DNA from: Ignavibacteriota bacterium
Lineage (GTDB): Bacteria; Bacteroidota; Ignavibacteria; Ignavibacteriales; Melioribacteraceae
Direction of reading: 5' to 3'
NCBI GenBank assembly: GCA_016713565.1
Contig: JADJOX010000001.1
Location: forward strand, 248,001 to 312,000
DNA length: 64,000 nucleotides
The notes below the pieces were generated by a model. It was not told the origin of the DNA, ran no database searches, and saw nothing but the letters and a program-made list of their open reading frames with translations. Below, piece by piece: positions 1-8,313 of the stretch. A program made the position numbers and the translations under genes. Positions within the stretch are counted from its first letter, which is position 1. Each line of letters opens with the position of its first letter.

Positions 1-716
1 TTTTCATAAATTTCATAATTTGTCATTGCTAAAGAAATTAAATAATGCGCAATCGGATAATGATTTTTCCATTTAAATGTTTTTGTTCCATTTCCATTAT
101 CAACTATTTCAACAAGCTTACCGTTTGAAACACTGTAGAAAAAATCATCTGCCGTTATCCAAACGTCCGAAGAATCTGCTTTATCTGCGGGAGTGTCTTT
201 ACACGGAAACCAATCGCTTGCACCATATGGTTCACTTAAAGACCAAATAACCGGTGAACCGTTATGATCGCTGAAAATAAAGCTTCCGAATCCCGAACTT
301 CCCGGTACTCCTTCATAAATTATTTGAATGGAAAATTTTTGATTTAGTTGAAGGCTTTTGCCCAAATCTATTTTAATTGTATTTGAATTATCATGTGTGT
401 AATTGACCGTATTTCCGTCAACTAAAACACTTTTTACACTTAATTTTTTCTGCAGATCAATGAATATATTTGTTAAGTTGTTAAAATTACTTTTTGCATT
501 GATTGTTACATCACCTTTTAGAAAATCGGGTGTATTGGTTATTTCCAAATTCAGTTTATAATAAGTAACGTCTATATTAAAATCGCCTTCGTAATTAATA
601 TTTAAAAAATTATCGTATTTACTAAGTTGCGATTTAATACAGTAATTAATGGACTTTTCCTGAGCTGTTAAATTGGCAAATGAAATTAAAAAAAATATTA
701 AAGTTATTTTTTTCAT
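1..716 (-). CDS. M1-family metallopeptidase, N-terminal part (runs off window)
   Basis: The reading frame starts at the ATG at 716 and stays open to the window edge, giving 238 residues with the C-terminal part missing. The start MKKITLIFFLISFANLTAQE is a signal peptide, so the product is exported. What follows resembles the N-terminal beta domain of M1 (aminopeptidase N-like) enzymes: a segment reading SLSEPYGASDWFPCKD, then ADKADSSDVWITA, matches the conserved substrate-contact region before the catalytic domain. The zinc site (HExxH) would lie outside the window, so activity cannot be judged. The gene is divergent from the symporter at 814. The family call is fairly firm, the substrate is unknown. 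Confidence 0.75.
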   Translation of the reverse strand, partial: MKKITLIFFLISFANLTAQEKSINYCIKSQLSKYDNFLNINYEGDFNIDVTYYKLNLEITNTPDFLKGDVTINAKSNFNNLTNIFIDLQKKLSVKSVLVDGNTVNYTHDNSNTIKIDLGKSLQLNQKFSIQIIYEGVPGSSGFGSFIFSDHNGSPVIWSLSEPYGASDWFPCKDTPADKADSSDVWITADDFFYSVSNGKLVEIVDNGNGTKTFKWKNHYPIAHYLISLAMTNYEIYE

Positions 717-813
717 TTTTATCTCATAAATATCAAAGTTTTGGTAACACAAAATTTAAAATGTAATTTTAAAAATTATGAAAAGATTCTAAAGTTAAAA
801 ATAAGGTTTATTA

Positions 814-2082
814 ATGAGCAGACATACAAAAATTTTCCTAGGCTTAGTTGCGGGAGCAATATTTGGGATTCTTAGCAATATTTACCTGAGTCAAACAGCT
901 TTTTTGGATTTTGTGCAGACATATTTTTCCGATCCGCTTGGTAAAATATTTCTCAACATGCTAATAATGATGGTTATTCCATTGGTTTTTGCAAGTTTGT
1001 CATTGGGTGTTGCTCAAATAGGCGATTTAAAAAACCTTGGCAGAATTGGATTAAAAACAATTTCATATTTTTTTATTGTAACAACTTTAGCCGTGGCAAT
1101 TGGCTTGGTATTGGTTAATACTATAAAACCGGGGAATTATTTATCGGATGAAATTAAGACAAAGTTATTAACTACATATAAAAGTGAAGCTACAGAGATT
1201 AAGGAAAAATCTGAAAATATAGAATTTGGGATTCAAACATTTGTAAATATTGTCCCGCGAAATCCTGTAGCGGCAATTGCAAAACCAAATCCTGAAATGT
1301 TATCGCTTATTTTCTTTTCTTTAATTGTCGGCATTGCTTTAACTCTAATCAGCAAGGAAAAAGCCAAACCTGTTATAAATCTTTTAGAAGGCATAAATGA
1401 AATTACACTTGTTGTAATAAATTTAGCCATGAAATTAGCGCCCTATGGAGTTTTTGCATTAATATTCAGCACAACTTCAAAATTCGGTTTTGAACTTTTG
1501 ATTGCATTAAGTATGTATGTTATTACAGTAGTTCTAGGTCTTACAATTCATCAATTGGTTTCTTTTCCAATTCTAATTAAAGTTTTCGCAAAGTATAATC
1601 CTTGGTCATTTTTTAAGAAAATAGAAACTGTAATGCTGACCGGATTTTCTACAAGTTCAAGCAGTGCAACTTTGCCCACGACAATTTCAGTTTCCCAAAA
1701 TAATTTGGGAATTCCGCCTCACATAACCGGATTCGTACTTCCTTTAGGTGCAACAATGAATATGAACGGAACGGCATTATTTGAAGGTGTTACGGTTTTA
1801 TTTCTCGCGCAAGTATTCGGCGTTCATTTAAGTCTTGGTGTTCAGCTTATTGTTGTTTTAATGAGTGTTCTAACAGCAGTTGGAACTGCCGGTGTTCCTT
1901 CCGGATCAATACCGCTTTTGGTTATGGTTTTAATGATGGTTAATGTTCCGGCTGAAGGCATTGCAATTATTCTAGGTGTAGATAGGTTTCTTGATATGAG
2001 CAGAACAATTTTAAATGTTACGGGCGATATTACCTGTGCTGCTTATGTTGCAAAATCTGAAGGATACGAACTTAGTAAATAA
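814..2082 (+). CDS. Dicarboxylate/amino acid:cation (Na+ or H+) symporter, DAACS family
   Basis: A 422-residue inner-membrane protein of the GltP/GltT/DctA family, which takes up glutamate, aspartate or C4-dicarboxylates together with Na+ or H+. The length is usual for the family. The hallmark serine-rich hairpin (FSTSSSSATLPTT, about residue 275) and the MNMNGTALFEG motif (about residue 315) of the substrate and cation site are both present, with many hydrophobic helices. The gene stands alone, divergent from the peptidase and convergent with the TerC gene. A Na+-coupled carrier would fit next to a sodium-pumping decarboxylase operon, but the actual coupling ion and substrate cannot be read from the sequence. 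Confidence 0.9.
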   Translation: MSRHTKIFLGLVAGAIFGILSNIYLSQTAFLDFVQTYFSDPLGKIFLNMLIMMVIPLVFASLSLGVAQIGDLKNLGRIGLKTISYFFIVTTLAVAIGLVLVNTIKPGNYLSDEIKTKLLTTYKSEATEIKEKSENIEFGIQTFVNIVPRNPVAAIAKPNPEMLSLIFFSLIVGIALTLISKEKAKPVINLLEGINEITLVVINLAMKLAPYGVFALIFSTTSKFGFELLIALSMYVITVVLGLTIHQLVSFPILIKVFAKYNPWSFFKKIETVMLTGFSTSSSSATLPTTISVSQNNLGIPPHITGFVLPLGATMNMNGTALFEGVTVLFLAQVFGVHLSLGVQLIVVLMSVLTAVGTAGVPSGSIPLLVMVLMMVNVPAEGIAIILGVDRFLDMSRTILNVTGDITCAAYVAKSEGYELSK

Positions 2083-2161
2083 TATACTAAATGATCAATC
2101 TTAAATAAGCCAGTTATTCTTTATTAAAATTAAAATTTTGTTCGAATAATTTTTGAATGAA

Positions 2162-3094
2162 TTATAATTTATTTGTTTTGTTTCCTTTCAATACAATAGA
2201 AGCAAATACCGAAATACTTAACGCGGCAAGTATAACTATTAAAGAAATTTGAACAGGAATATGATAAAACCCGCTAATTAGCATTTTAATTCCAATAAAT
2301 AACAGAATAAAAGAAATTCCATATTTTAAATATTGGAATAAATTTAAAATTCCTGCCAACGCAAAGAAAAGTGAACGCAGACCTAAAATTGCAAAAAGGT
2401 TTGAAGTAATCGCAATAAATGAATCGTGTGTAATAGCCAAGACGGCAGGAATTGAGTCTATTGCAAATATTAAATCGGTTGATTCTATCAAGATTAATGT
2501 TATAAATGCTACTGTTGCATATCTTTTTTTACCGATCTTTACAAAAAAGTGATCCGTTTCAACGTCAGTTTTTACGGGGAAAAACTTCTTTGTTATTTTA
2601 ACAAATACATTATCATTTGGGTGAATTTTTTGATCTTTTGCGGTAAACATTTTTACAGCCGTATAAACCAATACTGCGCCAAAAATATAGATCATAAAAC
2701 TGAATGTTTTTAATAGCTGAACTCCGGCAAGAATAAAAATAATTCTTAAAACAACCGCGCCGATAATACCCCATTTTAAAATTCTTGGTTGATGTTTATC
2801 GGGTATTCCCATCGTTCCAAAGATCATTAGAAATACAAACAAATTATCTACAGATAATGATTTTTCAATTAAGTAGCTGGCAATATATTCAAAACTTTTT
2901 GTATGCCCATCAGGAAAATAAAAGTAGATTAAAATTGCAAATGCAAAACCAGCAGCAATCCAAATAACACTCCACATTAAAGCTGCTTTTATATTAATTT
3001 TTCCTTTGTGATGACTTGTATAAACAAGATCAAAAATAAAGACGACAATAAACAATGCTGCAAATATCAGCCAAAAGAGGAAATGAATTTCCAT
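2162..3094 (-). CDS. TerC/Alx family integral membrane protein
   Basis: A 310-residue polytopic membrane protein of the TerC family (COG0861). Family members are linked to tellurite resistance, manganese homeostasis (Alx) or metal loading of exported proteins. Conserved acidic motifs within membrane helices are visible: EKSLSVDNLFVFLMIF near residue 80 and LIESTDLIFAIDSIPAVLAI near residue 205. The gene begins at an ATG at 3094 and is followed by the convergent symporter. No metal-responsive element is evident upstream. Family assignment is secure, the transported ion is not. Confidence 0.9.
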   Translation of the reverse strand: MEIHFLFWLIFAALFIVVFIFDLVYTSHHKGKINIKAALMWSVIWIAAGFAFAILIYFYFPDGHTKSFEYIASYLIEKSLSVDNLFVFLMIFGTMGIPDKHQPRILKWGIIGAVVLRIIFILAGVQLLKTFSFMIYIFGAVLVYTAVKMFTAKDQKIHPNDNVFVKITKKFFPVKTDVETDHFFVKIGKKRYATVAFITLILIESTDLIFAIDSIPAVLAITHDSFIAITSNLFAILGLRSLFFALAGILNLFQYLKYGISFILLFIGIKMLISGFYHIPVQISLIVILAALSISVFASIVLKGNKTNKL

Positions 3095-3241
3095 TATATT
3101 CCAAAATTAATTGGTTAAAGATAACTAAAATAGAAGTAACGGGAAATGCAAAATGGAACTCTCAATACCGATTAAATATAGAGAATTAATTTGTACTATT
3201 ATTAAGCACTTTAACTTTAATGTGAATTGATAAATGAAAGG

Positions 3242-3283
3242 AAATTTAAAGGTGCAGCTTAAGCATATTGCACCTTTAAATTT
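3242..3283 (-). terminator. Perfect 15-bp inverted repeat behind the mmd operon
   Basis: Arms 3242-3256 and 3269-3283 are perfectly complementary (AAATTTAAAGGTGCA and its complement) around a 12-base loop that itself contains GCTTAAGC. It lies just past the mmdB stop codon, between mmdB and the divergent-side TerC gene, so it probably ends the minus-strand decarboxylase transcript. There is no long uninterrupted T-run after it, so it may instead act as a 3'-end stabilising hairpin. Confidence 0.6.
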
Positions 3284-3303
3284 ATTAAATAAATTCTCTT
3301 TGC

Positions 3304-4467
3304 CTACCCCATGAAAAAAGAAAGTAAAATACCCGCGGCAACTGCTGAACCTATTACACCAGCTACATTTGGTGCCATTGCGTGCATAAGCAAATGATTT
3401 TTTGAATCATATTGCAATCCAACAATTTGGGAAACTCTAGCGCTATCGGGAACCGCTGAAACACCGGCATTCCCAATTAGCGGATTAATCTTATTCTCTT
3501 CACTTAAAAATAAGTTCATAATTTTTACAAACATTACACCGCCAGTTGTTGCAATCACAAAGGATAGAGCACCCAATCCAAAAATTCCAATTGATTTTGC
3601 AGTTAAAAATGTTGTTGCCTGTGTCGATGCGCCAACTGTTAATCCAATTAAAATTGTTACAATATCAATTAAAGAACCTTTTGCAGTATCTGCCAATCTT
3701 TTTGTTACACCGCTTTCTTTTAAAATGTTGCCAAAAAATAACATCCCCAATAATGGTAGAGCTGAAGGAGTAATAAAGCAAGTTAATAACAAACCAACAA
3801 CTGGGAATAGAATTTTTTCTAATTTTGAAACTTGTCTTGGCGGTTTCATTTTAATTAATCTTTCTTTATCAGTTGTAAGTAATTTCATAATTGGAGGCTG
3901 AATAACTGGAACCAAAGCCATGTATGAATAAGCAGAAACTGCGATAGCACCGACCAATTCCGGAGCTAATTTTGAAGATAAAAAAATTGCAGTTGGTCCA
4001 TCTGCTCCACCAATAATTGCAATAGCAGCAGAATGCTGTGGAAGATATCCTAATGCTAATGATAAAGTATATGCTCCAAAAATTCCAAGTTGCGCTGCGG
4101 CTCCAATTAATATTAATTTTGGATTTGAAAGTAAGGTCGAAAAATCCGTCATTGCTCCAATTCCTAAAAATATTAAAGGCGGGTAAATTCCTTGAGTTAC
4201 ACCATAATATAAATAGTTTAGAACACTGCCTTTTTCGTAAATTCCTAATTGTAGATTTGCCCCTTCCAAAAATGGAATATTTCCAATTAAGATACCAAAA
4301 CCTATTGGAACTAATAATAATGGTTCGTAATCTTTTGCTATTGCCAAATAAAGAAATACCATCGCAACAATAATCATTATAAGATGTCCGATTGTAAAAT
4401 TGGTAAATGCAGTGTAACGCATAAATTGATCAAAACCGTGAGAAACAAATTCAAAAAATTGCTGCAT
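3304..4467 (-). CDS. mmdB: Na+-transporting methylmalonyl-CoA decarboxylase, beta subunit
   Basis: The membrane subunit (387 residues) of the biotin-dependent sodium-pumping decarboxylases (OadB/MmdB/GcdB). It decarboxylates carboxybiotin and exports Na+. The strongly conserved GGADGPTAIFLSS motif, holding the aspartate implicated in Na+ and proton movement, lies near residue 155, and the second conserved loop GNAGVSAVPDSARV lies near residue 335. Length and the many hydrophobic helices fit the family. It is the last gene of the operon, 2 bases after mmdC. The epimerase at the operon head shows that methylmalonyl-CoA, rather than oxaloacetate or glutaconyl-CoA, is the likely substrate. Confidence 0.93.
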   Translation of the reverse strand: MQQFFEFVSHGFDQFMRYTAFTNFTIGHLIMIIVAMVFLYLAIAKDYEPLLLVPIGFGILIGNIPFLEGANLQLGIYEKGSVLNYLYYGVTQGIYPPLIFLGIGAMTDFSTLLSNPKLILIGAAAQLGIFGAYTLSLALGYLPQHSAAIAIIGGADGPTAIFLSSKLAPELVGAIAVSAYSYMALVPVIQPPIMKLLTTDKERLIKMKPPRQVSKLEKILFPVVGLLLTCFITPSALPLLGMLFFGNILKESGVTKRLADTAKGSLIDIVTILIGLTVGASTQATTFLTAKSIGIFGLGALSFVIATTGGVMFVKIMNLFLSEENKINPLIGNAGVSAVPDSARVSQIVGLQYDSKNHLLMHAMAPNVAGVIGSAVAAGILLSFFMG

Positions 4468-4469
4468 TG

Positions 4470-4913
4470 TTAACCTCCAATCTCTACAAGAACATCACCT
4501 TCCATAACTGAGTCACCTTGTCGAACATTAATTTTTAAAATTTTACCTTCTTTATCTGCATTAACACTGTTTTCCATTTTCATAGCTTCAAGTGTAATTA
4601 GTTTATCTCCCATTTTTACGATATCGCCTTCTCTTACATGAACATTTAAAATAACACCCGGCAATGGAGATTTTATGAAACCGGCACCCTTAACTTCTGA
4701 TGGTTTAGATGTTCTTTGCTCAGACTTTGCAATGTCTGTCGATGGAGTAACTATTGACCTAACTAATTTGGGAGTCTTTGTTGTCTGAATTTGTTTATTA
4801 ACTTGAACATTATAGGATGTTCCATTAACTTCAACTTCGGCAATATTATCTTCAATATTAACAATCTCAACGTCGTAATCACTTCCATTTATTGTAAATT
4901 TAAACTTTTTCAT
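4470..4913 (-). CDS. mmdC: Biotin carboxyl carrier subunit of methylmalonyl-CoA decarboxylase
   Basis: A 147-residue carrier protein. The C-terminal half is a biotinyl/lipoyl domain with the canonical biotinylation motif EAMKMEN, in which Lys112 is the expected attachment site. The N-terminal 40 residues resemble the short beta fold seen in other decarboxylase and carboxylase carriers, and a flexible Thr/Ser/Pro/Lys-rich linker (about residues 41-75) joins them. The carrier shuttles CO2 from the MmdA active site to MmdB in the membrane. It sits between mmdD (10 bases upstream) and mmdB (2 bases downstream), consistent with a translationally linked complex. Confidence 0.93.
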   Translation of the reverse strand: MKKFKFTINGSDYDVEIVNIEDNIAEVEVNGTSYNVQVNKQIQTTKTPKLVRSIVTPSTDIAKSEQRTSKPSEVKGAGFIKSPLPGVILNVHVREGDIVKMGDKLITLEAMKMENSVNADKEGKILKINVRQGDSVMEGDVLVEIGG

Positions 4914-4923
4914 TTCTTTTTCC

Positions 4924-5346
4924 TTATCTTGGATTTTGTCTTAAACCATAAATTTTTGAACTCCACGGAGAATAGGTTCTTGCAACTTTATTTATTGTAA
5001 GTACAGTATTTTCTTTATCGTGCAGTTCACTCATATATAAATGTAAAGCCATTGCTATGGCGGCACCAACGTTTCCGCTTAGTTCTTGTTCATTTTCTTT
5101 TTCTTGAGGTTCTTTTCCTTCAACTTTTTTTGACTTTTTAATTTTAACATTAAGTAGTTTTGTAATATTAAAAAAGAGCATATAAAGTAAAAGCAGTGAT
5201 ATAAAAACTACAGTCATTCCGACAAAGGTCATACCAATGCCCCAAGGATCTATTTGAGTGAACTTATCTGCATTTTCTTGAATCTTTGCAGTAGTTACCG
5301 AATCAAGTTTTGCCGCTGTTGCTTGTAAAATTAACCCTAAATTCAT
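4924..5346 (-). CDS. mmdD: OadG/MmdD-type gamma/delta subunit of Na+-pumping decarboxylase
   Basis: A small 140-residue subunit that anchors and assembles the decarboxylase complex at the membrane. One hydrophobic helix (about residues 37-60, WGIGMTFVGMTVVFISLLLL) is followed by a charged Lys/Glu-rich linker. The C-terminal YSPWSSKIYGLRQ segment is typical of OadG-like proteins. I chose the ATG at 5346, with AGG just upstream, rather than the in-frame GTG at 5358. That leaves an 8-base gap after the mmdA stop instead of an overlap. Assignment rests on position, topology and the C-terminal signature. Confidence 0.88.
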   Translation of the reverse strand: MNLGLILQATAAKLDSVTTAKIQENADKFTQIDPWGIGMTFVGMTVVFISLLLLYMLFFNITKLLNVKIKKSKKVEGKEPQEKENEQELSGNVGAAIAMALHLYMSELHDKENTVLTINKVARTYSPWSSKIYGLRQNPR

Positions 5347-5354
5347 TTCATACC

Positions 5355-6914
5355 TCACAAAGGAATATTGGAATGTTTTTTAGGCGGATTTACATCTTTC
5401 TTTGTAGATAAAGATTGTAAAGCTCTAATTACTCTAAATCTGGTATTTCTAGGTTCAATGATATCATCAATATAACCATATTTTGCTGCGGCATAGGGAG
5501 TAGCAAATTTTTGTTTATATTCTGTTTCTTTTTGAGTGATAAAAGCGTTTTTTTCTTCAGGGTTTTCTATAGCTGCAATTTCTTTGCTATTGAGAACTTC
5601 TATCGCGCCTCTTGGTCCCATAACAGCGATTTCAGCTGAAGGCCAAGCATAGTTAATATCACCGCGTAAATGTTTCGAGCCCATAACGTCATAAGCTCCG
5701 CCATAAGCTTTACGAAGTATAATAGTAATTTTAGGGACTGTTGCTTCTCCATACGCAAATAATAATTTTGCTCCGTGAAGAATAATTCCGCCGTATTCTT
5801 GCGTTGTTCCCGGTAAAAATCCCGGAACATCTACTAAAGTTAAAATTGGAATATTGAATGCATCGCAGAAACGTACAAATCTAGCTGCTTTTCTTGATGA
5901 ATTTATATCCAAAACACCAGCTAAATAATTAGGCTGGTTTGCAACTATCCCCACTGAAATTCCGTTAAATCTAGCAAATCCGGTAATAATATTCGGGGCA
6001 TAATGTCTTTGTATTTCCAAAAATTCGTTATTATCCGCTATTGCATGAATTACATTTTTTACATCGTATGGTTTATTTGGGCTATCCGGAATAATATCAT
6101 TTAATGAATCTTCAAGTCTGTCAATTGGATCATCGCAAACAACAAGCGGTGGGTCTTCCAAATTATTTTGCGGCAAGTAACTTAGTAATTTTCTAATTAG
6201 TAAAATTCCTTCTTCTTCGGAATCTGCTACAAAATGAGTTACACCCGATTTGGTTCCATGAACCATTGCTCCGCCAAGTTCTTCATCAGTTACAATCTCA
6301 CCTGTAACTGTTTTTACAACTTTAGGACCGGTAACAAACATATAGCTTGTATTCTTGCTCATTATTGTAAAATCTGTTAGAGCTGGTGAATAAACAGCGC
6401 CGCCCGCACAAGGACCAAATATTGCAGAAATTTGAGGAACTACGCCGGAAGCCATAATATTTCTTTGGAAAATTTCAGCATAGCCGCCTAAACTTTTAAC
6501 TCCTTCTTGAATTCTTGCGCCGCCACTGTCATTAATTCCAATAACCGGAGCTCCAACTTTCATTGCTTTATCCATTACTTTGCATATTTTCTGCGCATAC
6601 ATTTCTGAAAGCGATCCGCCAAAAATTGTAAAATCTTGTGAAAATACATAAACCAATCTTCCGTCTATTGTTCCGTATCCGGTAACAACTCCATCCGATA
6701 AATATGTTTGTTTATCCAAACCAAAATCAACTGTTCTATGTGAAACGAACATATCGAATTCCTCAAAAGAACCGTCATCTAAAAGCATTTCAATTCTTTC
6801 GCGTGCGGTAAATTTACCTTTTTGATGTTGAGCGTCAATTCTTTTTTCACCTCCGCCCATTCGTGCTTTTTGACGCATGTCCATCAATTCTTTAATCTTA
6901 TCTTGTAACGCCAT
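5355..6914 (-). CDS. mmdA: Methylmalonyl-CoA decarboxylase/carboxyltransferase, alpha subunit
   Basis: A 519-residue cytoplasmic carboxyltransferase of the acyl-CoA carboxylase beta family, which moves the carboxyl group of methylmalonyl-CoA onto biotin. It has the two crotonase-like halves: an N-terminal half with RIQEGVKSLGGYAEIF and GPCAGGAVYSPALTDF, and a C-terminal half with DVPGFLPGTTQEYGGIILHG and RKAYGGAYDVM. The ATG at 6914 is preceded by AGGAGA at good spacing, whereas a longer frame would need a TTG at 6932 lying upstream of that Shine-Dalgarno sequence. It follows the epimerase by 35 bases. The same fold occurs in propionyl-CoA carboxylase, but mmdB and mmdD next door favour the Na+-pumping decarboxylase. 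Confidence 0.93.
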   Translation of the reverse strand: MALQDKIKELMDMRQKARMGGGEKRIDAQHQKGKFTARERIEMLLDDGSFEEFDMFVSHRTVDFGLDKQTYLSDGVVTGYGTIDGRLVYVFSQDFTIFGGSLSEMYAQKICKVMDKAMKVGAPVIGINDSGGARIQEGVKSLGGYAEIFQRNIMASGVVPQISAIFGPCAGGAVYSPALTDFTIMSKNTSYMFVTGPKVVKTVTGEIVTDEELGGAMVHGTKSGVTHFVADSEEEGILLIRKLLSYLPQNNLEDPPLVVCDDPIDRLEDSLNDIIPDSPNKPYDVKNVIHAIADNNEFLEIQRHYAPNIITGFARFNGISVGIVANQPNYLAGVLDINSSRKAARFVRFCDAFNIPILTLVDVPGFLPGTTQEYGGIILHGAKLLFAYGEATVPKITIILRKAYGGAYDVMGSKHLRGDINYAWPSAEIAVMGPRGAIEVLNSKEIAAIENPEEKNAFITQKETEYKQKFATPYAAAKYGYIDDIIEPRNTRFRVIRALQSLSTKKDVNPPKKHSNIPL

Positions 6915-6949
6915 TATTTCTCCTAAAAACAAAAATTTATATTAGTTGT

Positions 6950-7354
6950 TTATTTATCTGAACAAAGTTCGGTTAAAACTCCACCGGTAGATTTTGGATG
7001 AAGGAAGGCAATATTCAATCCTTCAGCTCCTTTACGCGGATTTGCATCAATTAATTTTACTTCCTTTTGATTAAGTTCATTTAAAGATTCCTGCAAATTA
7101 TCTACATGAAACGCAATGTGATGAATTCCTTCTCCTTTTTTTTCTATAAATTTTCCTATTGGGCCTTCTGGAGAGGTGGACTTTAAAAGTTCAATTTTTG
7201 TATCACCGACTTTAAAAAATGCGGTTTTTACTTTTTGATCCGGAACTTCTTCAATTGCGTAACATTTTAGTCCAAGTTTTTCTTCGTAAAATTTAATTGA
7301 CTCTTCTAAATTATTTACCGCAATGCCTAAATGTTCTATATGTGTAAGTTTCAT
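6950..7354 (-). CDS. mce: Methylmalonyl-CoA epimerase
   Basis: A 134-residue vicinal-oxygen-chelate (glyoxalase-fold) protein. It interconverts the 2R and 2S forms of methylmalonyl-CoA, linking the B12 mutase (R form) to the decarboxylase (S form). The paired modules are visible, with metal-ligand candidates in IEHLGIAVNNLEESIKFYE at the N-terminus, GEGIHHIAFHV near residue 95, and the terminal GGVLTELC glutamate. Its place as first gene of the mmd operon makes the assignment strong over other glyoxalase-like proteins. Confidence 0.93.
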   Translation of the reverse strand: MKLTHIEHLGIAVNNLEESIKFYEEKLGLKCYAIEEVPDQKVKTAFFKVGDTKIELLKSTSPEGPIGKFIEKKGEGIHHIAFHVDNLQESLNELNQKEVKLIDANPRKGAEGLNIAFLHPKSTGGVLTELCSDK

Positions 7355-7570
7355 GTTTCCTCAAAATTAAAATCTGACTATTATGTCAATAAATGTGCCT
7401 AAATGAAAACAAAAGTTTAAAATTAGATTTTGCTTATAAAAAAACAAGTTATCCAAAATAATTTATTATTGTAAAAGGTTTTTCTTCCTTTGATAAGAAA
7501 ATATTCTCATTTATTGGAAGAAAATATTCTCTCATTTGGCATTACAAATATTTACTTTCTAAAAAAGAAC

Positions 7571-7601
7571 TTGACAAAAATTAGAATTAAGCATATTTTT
7601 G
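7571..7601 (+). promoter_or_regulatory. Promoter of tRNA-Asn
   Basis: TTGACA at 7571-7576 is followed after 17 bases by TATTTT at 7594-7599. The longer string TATTTTTG (7594-7601) also fits the Bacteroidota -7 consensus TAnnTTTG. Transcription would start about 10 bases before the tRNA. No other promoter is evident before the GIY-YIG gene, so that gene probably depends on read-through from here. Confidence 0.7.
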
Positions 7602-7616
7602 GCTCTCTAAATTTAT

Positions 7617-7688
<72 letters not shown>

Positions 7689-7690
7689 CT

Positions 7691-7717
7691 AAAGCCTCCC
7701 ACAAAAGAGGCTTTTTT
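7691..7717 (+). terminator. Rho-independent terminator of tRNA-Asn
   Basis: The stem AAAGCCTC (7691-7698) pairs with GAGGCTTT (7707-7714) and runs into a T-tract. It starts 2 bases after the tRNA discriminator base and ends 6 bases before the start codon of the nuclease gene. Confidence 0.85.
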
Positions 7718-7722
7718 AATTT

Positions 7723-7980
7723 ATGCCCCACTTTATTTACATATTAAAATCATTATCTGCTGCCAAGCATTATGTTGGTTCATCAGAAAACCCAAACCGA
7801 AGATTGGAATTTCATAATACAATTGAAAAAGGATTTACATCAAGATATAGACCTTGGGAAATAATATTTACTCAAGAATTTGAATCAAAATCAGAAGCAC
7901 TAAGAATTGAGAAAAAAATCAAGAATTGGAAATCAAGAAAAATGATTGAAAAATTAGTCAGAGGAGAAATAAAAATTTAG
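7723..7980 (+). CDS. Small GIY-YIG nuclease-domain protein
   Basis: An 85-residue single-domain protein of the COG2827-type GIY-YIG group (UvrC/URI fold). The signature tyrosines are in IYILKS (Tyr6) and HYVGSS (Tyr17), followed by the conserved Arg26/Arg27 and His31 of NPNRRLEFHN and the metal-binding glutamate candidate Glu63 in LRIEKKIKNWK. The catalytic set is therefore complete. No Shine-Dalgarno sequence precedes the ATG, which lies 6 bases after the tRNA terminator T-run. The stop codon is 2 bases before the partial tRNA copy. Function is unknown for these stand-alone proteins; position suggests a tRNA-associated selfish or homing-like role, which is my inference. Confidence 0.85.
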   Translation: MPHFIYILKSLSAAKHYVGSSENPNRRLEFHNTIEKGFTSRYRPWEIIFTQEFESKSEALRIEKKIKNWKSRKMIEKLVRGEIKI

Positions 7981-7982
7981 TA

Positions 7983-8037
7983 ATTCGGCTGTTATCCCGA
8001 TGCAATCGGGATGTAGGTTCGAGCCCTACTCGCGGAG
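7983..8037 (+). pseudogene. Partial tRNA-Asn copy (3' half only)
   Basis: This fragment starts in the anticodon arm and ends at the discriminator position. It keeps the T arm and the 3' acceptor strand of tRNA-Asn unchanged. It lacks the 5' acceptor strand and D arm, and the 3' strand of the anticodon stem is replaced by a palindromic insert. It cannot fold as a tRNA. Confidence 0.9.
7994..8012. repeat. Perfect 8-bp palindrome in the partial tRNA copy
   Basis: ATCCCGAT (7994-8001), loop GCA, ATCGGGAT (8005-8012). It sits directly after the anticodon and its 3' neighbour, where the intact tRNA has the 3' strand of its anticodon stem. It looks like the cap of a small element or a scar left by recombination. 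Confidence 0.85.
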
Positions 8038-8039
8038 CT

Positions 8040-8063
8040 AAAGCCTCCCACAAAAGAGGCTTT
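8040..8063 (+). terminator. Second copy of the tRNA-Asn terminator hairpin
   Basis: The stem-loop at 7691-7714 is repeated exactly here. The T-run is broken by ACG after three bases, so termination may be weaker. It would close the nuclease transcript. Confidence 0.6.
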
Positions 8064-8313
8064 ACGTTTTTATGTTTAATTTTTTAAGATAATTAGTGTT
8101 AGTGAAAAACCTCACCAAATTTATACATCAATTTATTTTATACATTTCGATGTAAAATCTATTGATTTTAACAACTTTTATTCTATAATGACACAATAAT
8201 TTGCATAATATTTAGAAAAACTTAATTTAGAGAAATTTTGATATTTTGTGCTGATTTAATAATTGATTATCTTCAGATATATCTTTTTGAATTATTTCAG
8301 AGAAATTTCAATT

